A DNA stretch of 64,000 bases, taken from NCBI RefSeq assembly GCF_004363245.1, contig NZ_SNYV01000011.1, positions 372,001-436,000 on the forward strand, written 5' to 3'. Positions 1-9,425 of the stretch are shown here, piece by piece. This DNA is from Sphingobacterium yanglingense (lineage in GTDB: Bacteria > Bacteroidota > Bacteroidia > Sphingobacteriales > Sphingobacteriaceae). The translations under genes and the position numbers were made by a program. The stretch's first letter is position 1; each line of letters opens with the position of its first letter. The notes below the pieces were generated by a model, which was not told the DNA's origin, did not search any database, and saw only the letters and a list, made by a program, of their open reading frames with translations.

Positions 1-2
1 TT

Positions 3-308
3 ATACTGAATAATGTCTTCTATGAGGCTCCTAGCTATTTGACTAAGAGACTCGTGGATAGTGCTGATATGGGAAATGGATTTGTAGCTATAGAACAGCA
101 AGCAGTCAGTTTGGGGAAAGAACTGCCCGAATTTGATGAAAGCATAGTCTACAAGTGGACGAATGGCCGACTGCCCAGTATGCATAAGATGTTTTACTAC
201 GAACTGGAAGGACAGAAATTCAAAAGTATAGGAAGTGAATGCTATCGGATCAATAGTAACCCAAAGTATTTTTACCAAGCCCGTTTTGGGATTCTGAAAA
301 TGAAGTAG
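3..308 (+). CDS. Unrecognised protein, C-terminal end only
   Basis: The reading frame is open from the first bases of the window to a TAG at 306-308, so this is the last 101 residues or so of a gene that begins upstream. An internal TTG at 39 could be read as a start, but the frame continues before it without a stop, so a true start there is unlikely. The tail is hydrophilic, with several aromatic residues (for example YKWTNGRLPSMHKMFYYELEG at about 50-70 is mixed polar and aromatic). I see no signal peptide, membrane segment or catalytic motif and do not recognise the family. It converges on the SRPBCC gene that follows. Confidence 0.5.
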   Translation: MLNNVFYEAPSYLTKRLVDSADMGNGFVAIEQQAVSLGKELPEFDESIVYKWTNGRLPSMHKMFYYELEGQKFKSIGSECYRINSNPKYFYQARFGILKMK

Positions 309-321
309 GTCAGGGATGAAA

Positions 322-825
322 TCAACTCTTCAATCGTGTTAACAATGCATCCAGTTGCTGAAAGTCTACGGCCATTCCTTCCAAAAAGCCCATTTCGATT
401 TCCGTTTCCAAATCTTTTACTGAATGATATGTTAATAGGATTTCTACGCTTACACCTTTGTCTTTTGGGATAAAGGTGTTTTTCCATTCGTTTTGTGGGA
501 AATCTAGATTTATTACCCCATTTTCGTCGGAGAATCCACCTTTCATAGTGAATGATTTTTTGTTTTCAATGGAGACAAAATCCGCTTTAGCCCAATGTTT
601 GTCATCTTCAGGACTTACCATAGCGTAGAGCCAATAACCACCTACCTGAAAATCCATTACCTTCGTTTCTGCGCGATAGGGTTCCGGCCCCCACCATTGA
701 TCCAGTAGCTCTGCTTTTGTCCATGCCTCCCATACCAATTGGAGATTTGCTTCAAACTCGCGTACCATATGGATTGTTTTTTCATCTTTATTGACCGTGT
801 AGTCAAATGACAAGTTGCTTTTCAT
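322..825 (-). CDS. SRPBCC / AHSA1-like domain protein
   Basis: A 167-residue protein of the START/SRPBCC fold, Activator-of-Hsp90-ATPase-1-like branch. These are small hydrophobic-ligand-pocket proteins of mostly unknown ligand. The hallmark pieces are an N-terminal strand with REFEANLQLVWEAWT, then the family signature LLDQWWGPEPY, and a long C-terminal helix ending in LDALLTRLKS. An in-frame ATG lies 12 codons upstream at 861, but the start at 825 fits the family length and is preceded by a purine-rich AGAGAC. In many Bacteroidota such proteins sit beside ArsR or sigma regulators; here it stands alone, convergent with the partial gene before it. Cytoplasmic. The family is clear, the function is not. 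Confidence 0.85.
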   Translation of the reverse strand: MKSNLSFDYTVNKDEKTIHMVREFEANLQLVWEAWTKAELLDQWWGPEPYRAETKVMDFQVGGYWLYAMVSPEDDKHWAKADFVSIENKKSFTMKGGFSDENGVINLDFPQNEWKNTFIPKDKGVSVEILLTYHSVKDLETEIEMGFLEGMAVDFQQLDALLTRLKS

Positions 826-1044
826 GTCTCTATTTTTTATGGTTTTCAATAAGCCTTCCAAATAGTGGCCTTTTGTTTCTACTGTTACCTGAAATAGATA
901 TTCAGTGTGCAGTTCGCTATATTAAAGGTACGTACAGCTATCTGGTCTCACAAATTTAAGGGAATTACTTGCCTTAGGACAAGAAGGAGAGGGGCGTTAG
1001 AATCAGTAAGTTATCGGTGCTTATCGATAGCGGACAGGTTGTCA

Positions 1045-1668
1045 TTATGGAGAAACCTTACGGTAAGTGTTAAGTCCAAAAGCCTTAATCTCATTATCAC
1101 CGCTTCGTTGAAATGTTAGCATGCCTACACCGAGGTCACAGGAAAGTATGTGATTAAAGGCATTATAACTCATTTTTTTCGTGTAACGATTAGTGACATA
1201 ATAATAAATTTCTCCTTCTTTTTTTATTTCATGGCCACCTTCCATATCGACACGCTCCCAATGTCCGATAAAGAAATCTGGATTACAATATTCGTCGACT
1301 TTTTTCTCTTGCTTTTCCGCCTCAGCTCTGTTGATCTTCACGTAGTTTAGAACATGTTTTTCGGTGTGCAGCGTCATGTTCTTCGGATCTTCTGATAGTG
1401 CTAATAGGATGGGGACGCTGTCAGATTCAACAACAAGTGCGGATGTTAACTTGGTGTTGGCCTTATCGAATTCAGCAGGTAGTTCAAAGCCCCGATTCTT
1501 AACGTAATATAAGGAGTCAATCTGCTTTATCTCGATCACTTCAGAATAATCATCACCCGCGATCACCCAATAGCCGACGAATTTATTATCATCAAATTTT
1601 TTGCAGGAAAAAAATAAGAATAGGGTAAGGGCCGTGAAAAATATTTTTGATATAGTCGTTCTTTTCAT
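1045..1668 (-). CDS. Lipoprotein with two repeated FxGxW domains
   Basis: A 207-residue predicted lipoprotein. Residues 1-21 form a signal peptide ending in the lipobox LFLFFSC, so Cys22 should be lipidated. The mature part seems to hold the same small domain twice: one copy begins with FVGYW and continues to YYVKNR, the second begins with FIGHW and continues to YYYVTNR. An FxGxW opening followed by beta strands resembles lipocalin-like domains, but I cannot assign a family. It lies 18 bp downstream of another lipoprotein gene on the same strand, so the two are probably cotranscribed. Lys-Lys after the Cys lacks the acidic export signal seen for surface lipoproteins, so periplasmic anchoring is possible. 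Function unknown. Confidence 0.7.
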   Translation of the reverse strand: MKRTTISKIFFTALTLFLFFSCKKFDDNKFVGYWVIAGDDYSEVIEIKQIDSLYYVKNRGFELPAEFDKANTKLTSALVVESDSVPILLALSEDPKNMTLHTEKHVLNYVKINRAEAEKQEKKVDEYCNPDFFIGHWERVDMEGGHEIKKEGEIYYYVTNRYTKKMSYNAFNHILSCDLGVGMLTFQRSGDNEIKAFGLNTYRKVSP

Positions 1669-1686
1669 GTGGTCAAGATTGAAATA

Positions 1687-2838
1687 TTATTTGTCCGTAA
1701 AATAAATAGCGGAAAACTGCTTGTTTTCATCAAACGTTAGTGTAATCTTGTAGGGACCGTGGTCTATCTCTAGGTAGTTTGAGATTTTTAAATCCTGATA
1801 GTTTAGGATTCTTTTTGAATCAAACATTTTGATTGCATCTTCCCATTTTGTGCCAGGTTTCAACGGGCCATCAAAAGAGATCTCTACCTTTTTAAAGTCG
1901 GTAATGGAATAGCCCTGAAGGATATTCTCTTTATGATTTTCAGGATTGGTCTTGTTAGGTGAGAAAAAGAAGTAAATATCATGATACTTGTCCTGATAGT
2001 AAACCTGCTTTAATGCGGCACTGGCTCCATCATATTCTTCTAGACGCTCAAAGCTGCTATATGATGGGAATCTCTTGATATCTTCCTCTGTGGACTTGCC
2101 TATAACGAGGTTGCTGATGTTCCAGTCTTTATCAATGGTAAGCTGGGGTTTGTTTTTAACATCTTCCGGTTTAGTTGCGTTTCTGACGAGAGATTGTAGG
2201 TATTTGTCTTGGTCACAACCTCCCAGATCGATCATGCCATTGAAGCTATCCCAGTAGCAGGTTTTGGAGAGGTTGGTATTGTTGATGATAATAAGCCTGT
2301 CATAATCCGAAGCAAAGAAAATGAGCTTGTTCTCGGCCTTGATATTCCAGTACTGCCCATTATCGGTATTGGGATTTTTGGTGCCTTTACCATACTTGGA
2401 TTCTAGCTTATTCAAAAGCGCAGTCTTTAGCTCCGGACTTTTCATCTCAATCCGAACACCATAGACGTTCGTGTCGGCTTTATACTTTGTTAAATTATCC
2501 TGTAGTTTATTGCTCTCGCTTAAAGCTGACATATCGTAATGTGCACCTCCAAAGCGCGTGATGCTGTCGGTTTTTAAGGATTCAGCATTGATTAAAAATA
2601 AGACCCGACTTCCTTTTAGATCAATATCACCATAGCTATACTTGCCGGGGTTTATCACTTCTACTATAAGATCATAAGGATACTCTATGGTTTCTACACC
2701 AATCAATACGGTGTCGTTTGTGTTGTATACGTTATGTATGGGTTCATTTAACGCAAGGGTGGCGAGGTCTACTTTTTCAATTTTCTTACAGGAGCTTACG
2801 GCAAATAGGAGTACAAAAAGGGATAAGTAAAGGTTCAT
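1687..2838 (-). CDS. Hypothetical lipoprotein
   Basis: A 383-residue protein with a short signal peptide and lipobox FAVSSC, so Cys17 is the probable lipid-anchored residue, followed by KKIEK. The rest is a soluble, charged and aromatic-rich domain with no membrane segment. Stretches such as LRSLVRNATKPEDVKNKPQ separate two parts that each look alpha/beta, but I do not recognise the family and no catalytic motif stands out. It is the first gene of a two-lipoprotein unit with the downstream 207-residue gene, and the start ATG at 2838 directly precedes the signal sequence. A role in the cell envelope is an inference from the lipobox only. Confidence 0.7.
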   Translation of the reverse strand: MNLYLSLFVLLFAVSSCKKIEKVDLATLALNEPIHNVYNTNDTVLIGVETIEYPYDLIVEVINPGKYSYGDIDLKGSRVLFLINAESLKTDSITRFGGAHYDMSALSESNKLQDNLTKYKADTNVYGVRIEMKSPELKTALLNKLESKYGKGTKNPNTDNGQYWNIKAENKLIFFASDYDRLIIINNTNLSKTCYWDSFNGMIDLGGCDQDKYLQSLVRNATKPEDVKNKPQLTIDKDWNISNLVIGKSTEEDIKRFPSYSSFERLEEYDGASAALKQVYYQDKYHDIYFFFSPNKTNPENHKENILQGYSITDFKKVEISFDGPLKPGTKWEDAIKMFDSKRILNYQDLKISNYLEIDHGPYKITLTFDENKQFSAIYFTDK

Positions 2839-2934
2839 AAGTTTATTATTAGTATACGATTGTCTTTTGTTTTGACTTTATACCAATTACCATTCCATTT
2901 TTTTAAGGTGGAGATGAAGAAGGTGATGGCAAAA

Positions 2935-3076
2935 CGTCACTGCGAGCTTGCCGAAGCAGTCTATACAGGTTGCTTTGTCGTTTCAATCTCCGGTACTCGG
3001 AGTAGGCTCCCCGCAATGACGGATAGATTACACGTCACTGTGCTGTTTCCCGAATTTACTTCGGGAAAGCAGTCTG
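2935..3076. repeat. REP-like intergenic palindromic element, two related units
   Basis: The 313-bp gap between the lipoprotein unit and the hydrolase gene holds no gene. It contains CGTCACTGCGAG at 2935 and the near-complementary CGCAATGACG at 3012-3021, enclosing about 75 bp. A second unit starts with CGTCACTG at 3033 and contains the hairpin TTTCCCGAA/TTCGGGAAA (3046-3067). Both units carry a (G)AAGCAGTCT block. This layout matches the widespread bacterial repeats that begin CGTCATTGCGAG and end CGCAATGACG. Such elements are non-coding and usually occur in many copies per genome; only this pair was noticed in the window. Confidence 0.6.
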
Positions 3077-3090
3077 TTTAGAAACTTTCG

Positions 3091-3133
3091 AAAGAATTCC
3101 TGATGGAATGTGTTCCTTCAGGAATTCTTTTTT
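3091..3133 (-). terminator. Terminator after the MBL-fold hydrolase gene
   Basis: A perfect inverted repeat, AAAGAATTCCTGA (3091-3103) and TCAGGAATTCTTT (3118-3130), with an A run on the left and a T run on the right. It can stop transcription in either direction. It lies just past the stop of the minus-strand gene at 3152 and closes the SusCD locus. Confidence 0.8.
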
Positions 3134-3151
3134 GTAATAACTAGCTATCGA

Positions 3152-4417
3152 TTACCTTTCTTTAGATTGATAGGGACCAAAGGTATTTTCTAACCTTAAT
3201 CCATCGGCCTGCGTAGACAGGGCATGTACCAGGTAGCTACCATCGCCTTTGACCTGTAGCCAGAGGTGCTTGTCCGTAGACTTGTACGCCCGGTCTACGA
3301 TATCGCCTAGGACGATTCGGTTGGCAGGTAGGATGTCTGTCGCAAACAGGTCTCTTGGTCCACTATAGAGGTGGGGCGAGAGCAAGCGTTGCAGGGTTTC
3401 GGGCCCCGGTTGATCCGCGGACCATACCACCTGGAACCATACGCGCGGCTGCAGTGTACGTATAAATTGATCGTTCAGGACATCGCGTCCGGCATGGTGG
3501 TTGGCTATCGCAACATCGACCGATCCGATAGAAGGTGCTATTTTGGATTCCATATCGTAATAGGCCGGTGCACCCACCGACGGTACACCTGGTGTATCTC
3601 CGCCATGAAAGAACTTGAAACCATTGTATTCAATCAGAATGCCGCAGCTTACGCCATTTTCCGAAGGGATATACGAGCCATCTTCAGGGTAGGAATAGTG
3701 CACTTTCCCCGTTTTACTGTCCCAGTAATAACCATTGCCGGAGATATTCTGTATGCTGAACCGTGGGTACTTGTCTGCTTGGTGTTTTAGCTTGAACTGG
3801 TTGCGCTGTCCCACCTTAAACCCTTCTACGTTCATTCCCTTGGCTTGTTGGGCCTTTAGGTATGTCTGATAGTTGACCAAGGTTTTATATTCCTTGATAT
3901 TATTTTTCTGGAGGTATGTTGCCAGGTCGAAAGGTACAGTGTAATTCGGGAACCCTCTGTCTACAAGGGTGTTGAATTGGATGCGCTCGCCTACACCCGT
4001 GATACCACTGAGGAGGTAATCGCCCTGTGTGGATTTGCGCGCACCTGGATATACCATGCCGTAGTGGTCATCGTGAAAATGGGTGATGAAGGCATAGTCA
4101 ACCTGCTGCTTGTCTTTGTTGGGGTTGATCTGCTCGATATAGTCTGCAATCCATTGGTCGGCAAACTTGGAGGCGTTGGGATATGCGGCCGAGTTGCGCG
4201 GCGACCAGGTCCGTTGATCGGAGAGGTCGAGCTCTCCGGGATCTGTCAGCATGGTGGTGCCATCGGGCATGATCGTAAAAATGGCATCGCCATGTCCTGT
4301 TTTGAAAATAAGGACATCGAGGTTTCCTTCCTGCCATTTGGGGATATTGGATTGTGCTGTTGCACTAAGCTGGAGACCTAACAACAACAGCGGTAGTGAT
4401 TTTAGTATCTTGATCAT
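3152..4417 (-). CDS. Secreted metallo-beta-lactamase-fold hydrolase
   Basis: A 421-residue exported enzyme with a signal peptide (residues 1-22, ending SATAQS). The metal-binding signature THFHDDH at 112-118 is the HxHxDH motif of the metallo-beta-lactamase fold. A later FFHGGDTPG supplies the bridging Asp, and IANHHAGRD resembles the distal His region. The start of the mature domain (VLIFKTGHGDAIF) resembles the ComEC/Rec2-type branch of the fold, whose members act on nucleic acids or phosphodiesters, but branch assignment by eye is weak. It follows susD by 7 bp and is the last gene of the SusC/SusD unit, so it probably acts in the periplasm or at the surface on the imported compound. A missense paralogue role or a lactonase activity cannot be excluded. 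Confidence 0.8.
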   Translation of the reverse strand: MIKILKSLPLLLLGLQLSATAQSNIPKWQEGNLDVLIFKTGHGDAIFTIMPDGTTMLTDPGELDLSDQRTWSPRNSAAYPNASKFADQWIADYIEQINPNKDKQQVDYAFITHFHDDHYGMVYPGARKSTQGDYLLSGITGVGERIQFNTLVDRGFPNYTVPFDLATYLQKNNIKEYKTLVNYQTYLKAQQAKGMNVEGFKVGQRNQFKLKHQADKYPRFSIQNISGNGYYWDSKTGKVHYSYPEDGSYIPSENGVSCGILIEYNGFKFFHGGDTPGVPSVGAPAYYDMESKIAPSIGSVDVAIANHHAGRDVLNDQFIRTLQPRVWFQVVWSADQPGPETLQRLLSPHLYSGPRDLFATDILPANRIVLGDIVDRAYKSTDKHLWLQVKGDGSYLVHALSTQADGLRLENTFGPYQSKER

Positions 4418-4424
4418 CTCGTCG

Positions 4425-5885
4425 TTAGTTATAGATCCATAGTTTATGCATGATATTGTCGGTCTTCATGCCTTGACGGGCTAGGGCCTGCTGATAGTGG
4501 TCTGTATTGGTGTTCTGTTCAGACAGGGGGTACATCATGCGGTAGGGCATACTCGAGGTGGCCTGGCCCTCGCCAAAGCTTAGCTTAGGATATCCAGTAC
4601 GGTGGTACTCGAACAGGGGTTCGAAATCGCCCTGATGATAGAATAGGATGTAACGCTGGGCATAGACCTGTTGTAGTGCGGTCTCTGTGTCGGTAGATAA
4701 TGCGTTAAGCTGTAGGTAGCTGTTGGCTTGTTCTTGGATACCGTAATGGGCAAAAGAAGCGGTTATCGCATGGTCGTAATAGGACGCGGTACCTGAAAAC
4801 CACCCTCTTAATTGGGCTTCTTGTAGCAGGAGCATAAACTCAGTATAACTGAAAGCCAGCGAAGGTTTGCCGACAGGAGAAGTGGTGTAGTTGGTCACAT
4901 GGATACGGCTATAATCGCCAGTGGACGCCAGTTCAGTCGCTTTCGGCATGGATAGGCTTCCGTCTATGCCTTGATAGGCATTGAAATCCTGAGCTGTCAA
5001 TCCTTGTTCTAAGGCATTCTGAGAAGGCTGCCCATAGAAAAATAGACGTGGATCCTGTAGCGTTTTCATCAGATTGGTGAGGTCTTTCCCTAAAAAGCGC
5101 TTGTTCTGTACGTTGAAATCCTGGTACATCGGGTATCGGATCAGTTCGTAGTCACTATATGCGACCTTTACTTCATCTTCGGCACTTGCAAATACCGGGT
5201 ATTGGGCGGGATTACTCACGATTTTTTTAAAGCGGTCGGCTACTGCCAGGTCTGTATCCGACTGTTGGTTGGAGCAGGAAAGCAACACTTTCAGGGAAAA
5301 GGAATTGGCGAATTTTTGCCATTTCTTGAGGTCTCCCTGGTATAGGATATCACCGTTTACCCGGCTAGGGGTCTGTGCCAGGATGCTATTGGCGGTTTCC
5401 AACTCAGATAGTATACCTAATAGTACTTCTTTTTGTGTGTCATAGGCTGGTGTGTATACCGGTGCCCCGGCCTGTTCGCCTGCTAATGCCTGGGTATAGG
5501 GGATATCGCCATACATACGTGTCAAGAAGAAAAAGTTGTACGCCCGTAGGATATGGGCGATCGCTTTGTCGGCTTCTGTAGCGCTAGTCGCGGTCATTAC
5601 CTTTTGCACATCGCGTAGTATATTGAACTCGTCCCAGCTACCTGTACTCCATTCATAGGTCTGGAAGGCCTGTCTGTCGGAGATGGCGGTGTTGTGGCGC
5701 ATGGTCAATCCCGGCTGCCAAGGATAACGGTTTTTAAAACTTTGGAAGATGACATTCGGTAGGATTGCCTGAGGCTCTACGATTGTAGGACGGTTGGGAT
5801 CCAGATTGTATTTGTCTACATCACAGGACAGAAAGGTGCTGCCCACGATGAGTCCGCCCAGTATATATTTTAGTGCTGTTTTCAT
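4425..5885 (-). CDS. SusD/RagB-family outer-membrane lipoprotein
   Basis: A 486-residue surface lipoprotein that forms the lid and binding partner of the neighbouring SusC channel. The signal peptide ends with the lipobox STFLSC (Cys20), followed by acidic DVDKYNLDPN, as in exported SusD-like lipoproteins. The opening NLDPNRPTIVEPQAILPNVI is typical of the SusD-like_2 group, and helical TPR-like segments such as IAHILRAYNFFFLTRMYGD follow. Length is normal for the group. It lies 11 bp after susC and 7 bp before the hydrolase, so the three are one transcript. SusD-like_2 proteins are often not tied to polysaccharide loci, which agrees with the lack of glycosidases here. Confidence 0.93.
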   Translation of the reverse strand: MKTALKYILGGLIVGSTFLSCDVDKYNLDPNRPTIVEPQAILPNVIFQSFKNRYPWQPGLTMRHNTAISDRQAFQTYEWSTGSWDEFNILRDVQKVMTATSATEADKAIAHILRAYNFFFLTRMYGDIPYTQALAGEQAGAPVYTPAYDTQKEVLLGILSELETANSILAQTPSRVNGDILYQGDLKKWQKFANSFSLKVLLSCSNQQSDTDLAVADRFKKIVSNPAQYPVFASAEDEVKVAYSDYELIRYPMYQDFNVQNKRFLGKDLTNLMKTLQDPRLFFYGQPSQNALEQGLTAQDFNAYQGIDGSLSMPKATELASTGDYSRIHVTNYTTSPVGKPSLAFSYTEFMLLLQEAQLRGWFSGTASYYDHAITASFAHYGIQEQANSYLQLNALSTDTETALQQVYAQRYILFYHQGDFEPLFEYHRTGYPKLSFGEGQATSSMPYRMMYPLSEQNTNTDHYQQALARQGMKTDNIMHKLWIYN

Positions 5886-5896
5886 GCTTGTATGGA

Positions 5897-8800
5897 TTAG
5901 AATTTTAAGTTGACATTAAACCCGATATTGCGTGTCGACGGGAACTGTAACTGATTGCCCACGATACCGCCATTGCCTATATCAGGATCGGCAAATGGAA
6001 AGTCGCTGATCAAAAATAGATTGGAACCGATAAGGCTGAAGGATCCACCCTTGAAAAATCCACCCATCTTTTGGAGCTGTTGCGGTGTCAGGGTATACCC
6101 AAAAGCGACTTCACGCAGTTTTAGGAAGGATAGGTCGTGGATATTGGATTCGCCATTCAGTCTGTACCAATACTGCTCGACAAAATCCTTGTAGGTGGTG
6201 CCATAGGTGTTTGGCACGTAACCATCTGGGGTAGCGTTGACACCTTCGGCGATGTATTTCTCGCCACGGTTATATGCCTCACGTTCGGCTCCCACAGATT
6301 CAGGATGTGCTCCCGAATACCACATCTGCCGGTTCAGATTGGCCTGATCGATACCACCAATGCGCGCCTCCCACAGGAAGGAAAGGTGCCAGCTTTTGTC
6401 AAAAGTAAAGTCATTGCTCCAGCCTAATGTCCAGTCGGCACCAGTGTGCCCTAGGTTTTTCAGGGTATTGTCTTTGACTGGTAGACCATTGCTGCCGATG
6501 ATGAGCTGCCCATCTGCTGTTTTCTGCATGCTGTTGTCAGTCAGATAAGAGTCCATACGCTCGCCGACTTTGATGCCCGATAGATTGTCTTTGCCGCCAT
6601 GTACAGCATCCAGGATGGTGCGGTTGGTACCCCAGTTGAACACCGTGTTCCATTGCAGGCGTGAGGATAGGGGCAGATTCAGGCCTGCAGTAAGCTCTAG
6701 CCCCTGTCTCTTGAAGCGGTTGCCGTTGATTTTGTATTTTGCAAATCCGGAAGCTAACGACGATTCTTGGTCAAAGATCGATTCGGAATCGATGTACTGA
6801 TACGCGGTCGCATCGAATGTCAATAGGTTACGGAAGAATGATCCATTTAAGCCTACTTCAATACCGTCTGTCTTCTGTGGGGTTAGCATGGTATTGCCCA
6901 GAATATTGGAATAGCTTACGGAGTTCAGTCCGTTATAAGTGATGGCCGGATTATAGAAGGTCTGGTATTGGTAAGGAGCCAGATCGGCACGTACCTGTGC
7001 CCATGAACCTCTTGCTTTAAGGAAATGGTTGCTCGGCAACTGCAATAGGTTGGAAAGGATGACCGATCCCGATACCGATGGATAGGTATAGGTATTGTTG
7101 TCTGTCGGCAGCGCCGATGACTGGTCTATACGCTCGGATAGTGTCAGGAAGTAGTTGTTGTCATAGCTTAGATCTACAGAGACAAAGGCCGAGTTACGGG
7201 CATACTGTGTTAAGTTGTTTTTGGCAAGTACCGGTCCGGCCGAATTGGCCAGGTTATAGACGTTAGGTACCTGTAGACCTTGGGTCTTGGATTCTTGCCA
7301 GTTGGATTCTCTAAAATTGATGGAGGCACCTACGAAACCATCGATTGCAAATTTGCCAAACTCCTTGTTGTATTTGACAAATAGATCGGTATTGTACTCG
7401 TACAGGTTATCGTTTTTGAGTTCGTAATTGCCTTTGATGGCATTTGCCCCGATAAAGTCAAAAGGGTACTTCATGGCCGTGGTGGCACCGATTATTTCTG
7501 CACTCTGGCGAAGGTTGATCTCCCAGTTGTCGTTGAACTTGTACTCGCCACTCACGACACCGAAGAATTTATTGCGGCGTAAAGACTGTGTCTGCTCATA
7601 GGCCATGTAATAAGGGTTATTGATCCAGGAGTAGTTAAAATACTTTTGCTCATAACCTTCGCGGCCGGGTAGCCAGTAGTCTTTAAAATCGCGCATATCT
7701 ACATCCTTGCCGGCCCAGATAAGCATACCGTATAGGATATGGGTATTCCCATAGGTAGTCCGAGGATAGTTAGGCGAGTTTTGGTTGTTGTACTGGAAGG
7801 AGGAGTTGACCTTGAACTTGTCCGTGATCTGCGAGGAAGCATGAAGCGAAGCATTGTAGTTCTTCAATTGTGTACTAGGTACCTCGCCATTGGTATAGTC
7901 ATAGCCCATGCCGAGACGGATATTGCTGCGGTCCGTTGCTTTGGAGATATTGATATTATTGCTCAGGGTGTAGCCGTTCTCTAGGTAATTTTCTAGGTTT
8001 TTACGACCCCGGGATACGAAAGGGGTAGGGATGCGGTTGCCTTGGGCATCCAATGGGCTGTCCCACTGTGGGGTCTCCCAGTAGCCGCTAGCGGTATTCG
8101 GATCTTTTTGGTCGAGTTTGGGACCCCATACAAAATCATTGTCAAAGGTACCGTTGCCCATACCGTCAAAGTATGCATACTTGCCCTGCTCGCCATTACC
8201 GTAGCTGTTCTGCGTTTCGGGAAATACAATCCACCCGGCGCGGAATATGGATTTCTGGCTGAATTCGACAGCTGTCTCGTTCTCGCCTTTTTTGGTGGTG
8301 ATCTGTATAACACCATTCTGCCCCTTGGAACCATAGAGTGAGGATCCTGTAGCTCCTTTTAGTACGGTGATATTGGCAATGTCATCGGGGTCGATATCAT
8401 AGGTGTTGGAGTTGACCGGTATCCCATCGATAACGATTAACGGTTGGGCACCACGAAGACTGATTTTTGTTTCCTGCATCAGATTGGGTGAATTGAATAC
8501 CGTAAGGCCAGCGACTTTTCCACTGAGCTGAGAAGCAAAGTTGTTGATCGGTATGGTCGTTAGGTCTTTACTTTTCAGTTCCTGTACTGCATAGCCCAGT
8601 TTCTTGCTGTCTTTTTTGATCCCTAATGCGGTGACAACCACTTCTTCGAGGTTCTCGTTCTGTGCTACCATGATGACTTGTAGATTTGATCCACTGTTAC
8701 GGTAGGTCGATAGCTCGCCGATTGTTACTGAAGAGTATCCCACATGTTTGAAGATCAGTTTGTCCGCTCCATTGGGAAGGTTGAACTTGAAGTATCCCTT

Positions 8801-9265
8801 CTCATCGGTACTGTAACTACCGCGCTGACCGGCTATAGTAATCGAAACCTGTGCCAATGGGGTATTGGTATTGTCTTTTACATAGCCTTGGATACTACTT
8901 TGTTGTACCTTTTTGGATGTACTGATGATGATATGTTGACCAGAGAGTTGAAAATCGTAGTTCGTAGCATGTGCTAGCGATTGGATGACTTCCTGTAGCG
9001 TGCCATTCTTTTGAATGCTGATGCTCTTGTTTACATCGATCTGCTCGGCATTGAAAACGAAGTTATACCCTGTCTGCTGTTCGATCTGGCGTAATGCTTC
9101 TCGTAAGGATTTGTTGCTTATTTTTAGGGAAACTTTACCTTGTGATAGCGGCGTAATCTCACTATGTATCGTTGGTACAGTGGATGCATTTAAGCAATTG
9201 GGTACGGCTTGCAGTATCCAGGTTGCCAGGATTGATCGGTATAAGAAATGCTTATTAATCTTCAT
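5897..9265 (-). CDS. SusC/RagA-family TonB-dependent transporter with STN domain
   Basis: A 1122-residue outer-membrane, TonB-dependent channel that should import a nutrient together with the SusD lipoprotein downstream. Order of parts: signal peptide (1-28), an STN signalling domain (about 45-118), a carboxypeptidase-regulatory-like domain (about 124-200), the typical EEVVVTALG linker (207-215), a plug domain (about 216-330, with the SLYGSKGQNGVIQI motif) and a 22-strand barrel ending in NVNLKF, with the usual terminal Phe. The STN domain is what touches the FecR protein, and a matching FecR and sigma gene lie just upstream on the same strand. The gene is separated from fecR by a terminator, so it probably has its own sigma-dependent promoter. 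Substrate unknown. Confidence 0.95.
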   Translation of the reverse strand: MKINKHFLYRSILATWILQAVPNCLNASTVPTIHSEITPLSQGKVSLKISNKSLREALRQIEQQTGYNFVFNAEQIDVNKSISIQKNGTLQEVIQSLAHATNYDFQLSGQHIIISTSKKVQQSSIQGYVKDNTNTPLAQVSITIAGQRGSYSTDEKGYFKFNLPNGADKLIFKHVGYSSVTIGELSTYRNSGSNLQVIMVAQNENLEEVVVTALGIKKDSKKLGYAVQELKSKDLTTIPINNFASQLSGKVAGLTVFNSPNLMQETKISLRGAQPLIVIDGIPVNSNTYDIDPDDIANITVLKGATGSSLYGSKGQNGVIQITTKKGENETAVEFSQKSIFRAGWIVFPETQNSYGNGEQGKYAYFDGMGNGTFDNDFVWGPKLDQKDPNTASGYWETPQWDSPLDAQGNRIPTPFVSRGRKNLENYLENGYTLSNNINISKATDRSNIRLGMGYDYTNGEVPSTQLKNYNASLHASSQITDKFKVNSSFQYNNQNSPNYPRTTYGNTHILYGMLIWAGKDVDMRDFKDYWLPGREGYEQKYFNYSWINNPYYMAYEQTQSLRRNKFFGVVSGEYKFNDNWEINLRQSAEIIGATTAMKYPFDFIGANAIKGNYELKNDNLYEYNTDLFVKYNKEFGKFAIDGFVGASINFRESNWQESKTQGLQVPNVYNLANSAGPVLAKNNLTQYARNSAFVSVDLSYDNNYFLTLSERIDQSSALPTDNNTYTYPSVSGSVILSNLLQLPSNHFLKARGSWAQVRADLAPYQYQTFYNPAITYNGLNSVSYSNILGNTMLTPQKTDGIEVGLNGSFFRNLLTFDATAYQYIDSESIFDQESSLASGFAKYKINGNRFKRQGLELTAGLNLPLSSRLQWNTVFNWGTNRTILDAVHGGKDNLSGIKVGERMDSYLTDNSMQKTADGQLIIGSNGLPVKDNTLKNLGHTGADWTLGWSNDFTFDKSWHLSFLWEARIGGIDQANLNRQMWYSGAHPESVGAEREAYNRGEKYIAEGVNATPDGYVPNTYGTTYKDFVEQYWYRLNGESNIHDLSFLKLREVAFGYTLTPQQLQKMGGFFKGGSFSLIGSNLFLISDFPFADPDIGNGGIVGNQLQFPSTRNIGFNVNLKF

Positions 9266-9425
9266 TATAATAACTTATTCTTTAGTAGCAAATGAGCCTA
9301 TGATGTGGTAAGGTGATTTTGAGGTTGCATACCCATGATAGTTTCATTATTTTTGAATTAATACGGTCTTAAGTATTTTATTGCTTTCGATTGAGGGTAC
9401 CATTGGATTGCAGCTCCTGGTATCC

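Noticed and set aside
2860..3081. A 73-codon frame in the gap after the lipoprotein gene
   Set aside because: It runs through the REP-like element, and the amino acid sequence looks random.
7993..8341. Overlapping frames of about 100 codons on both strands inside susC
   Set aside because: They are shadows of the susC coding sequence, which explains the region completely.
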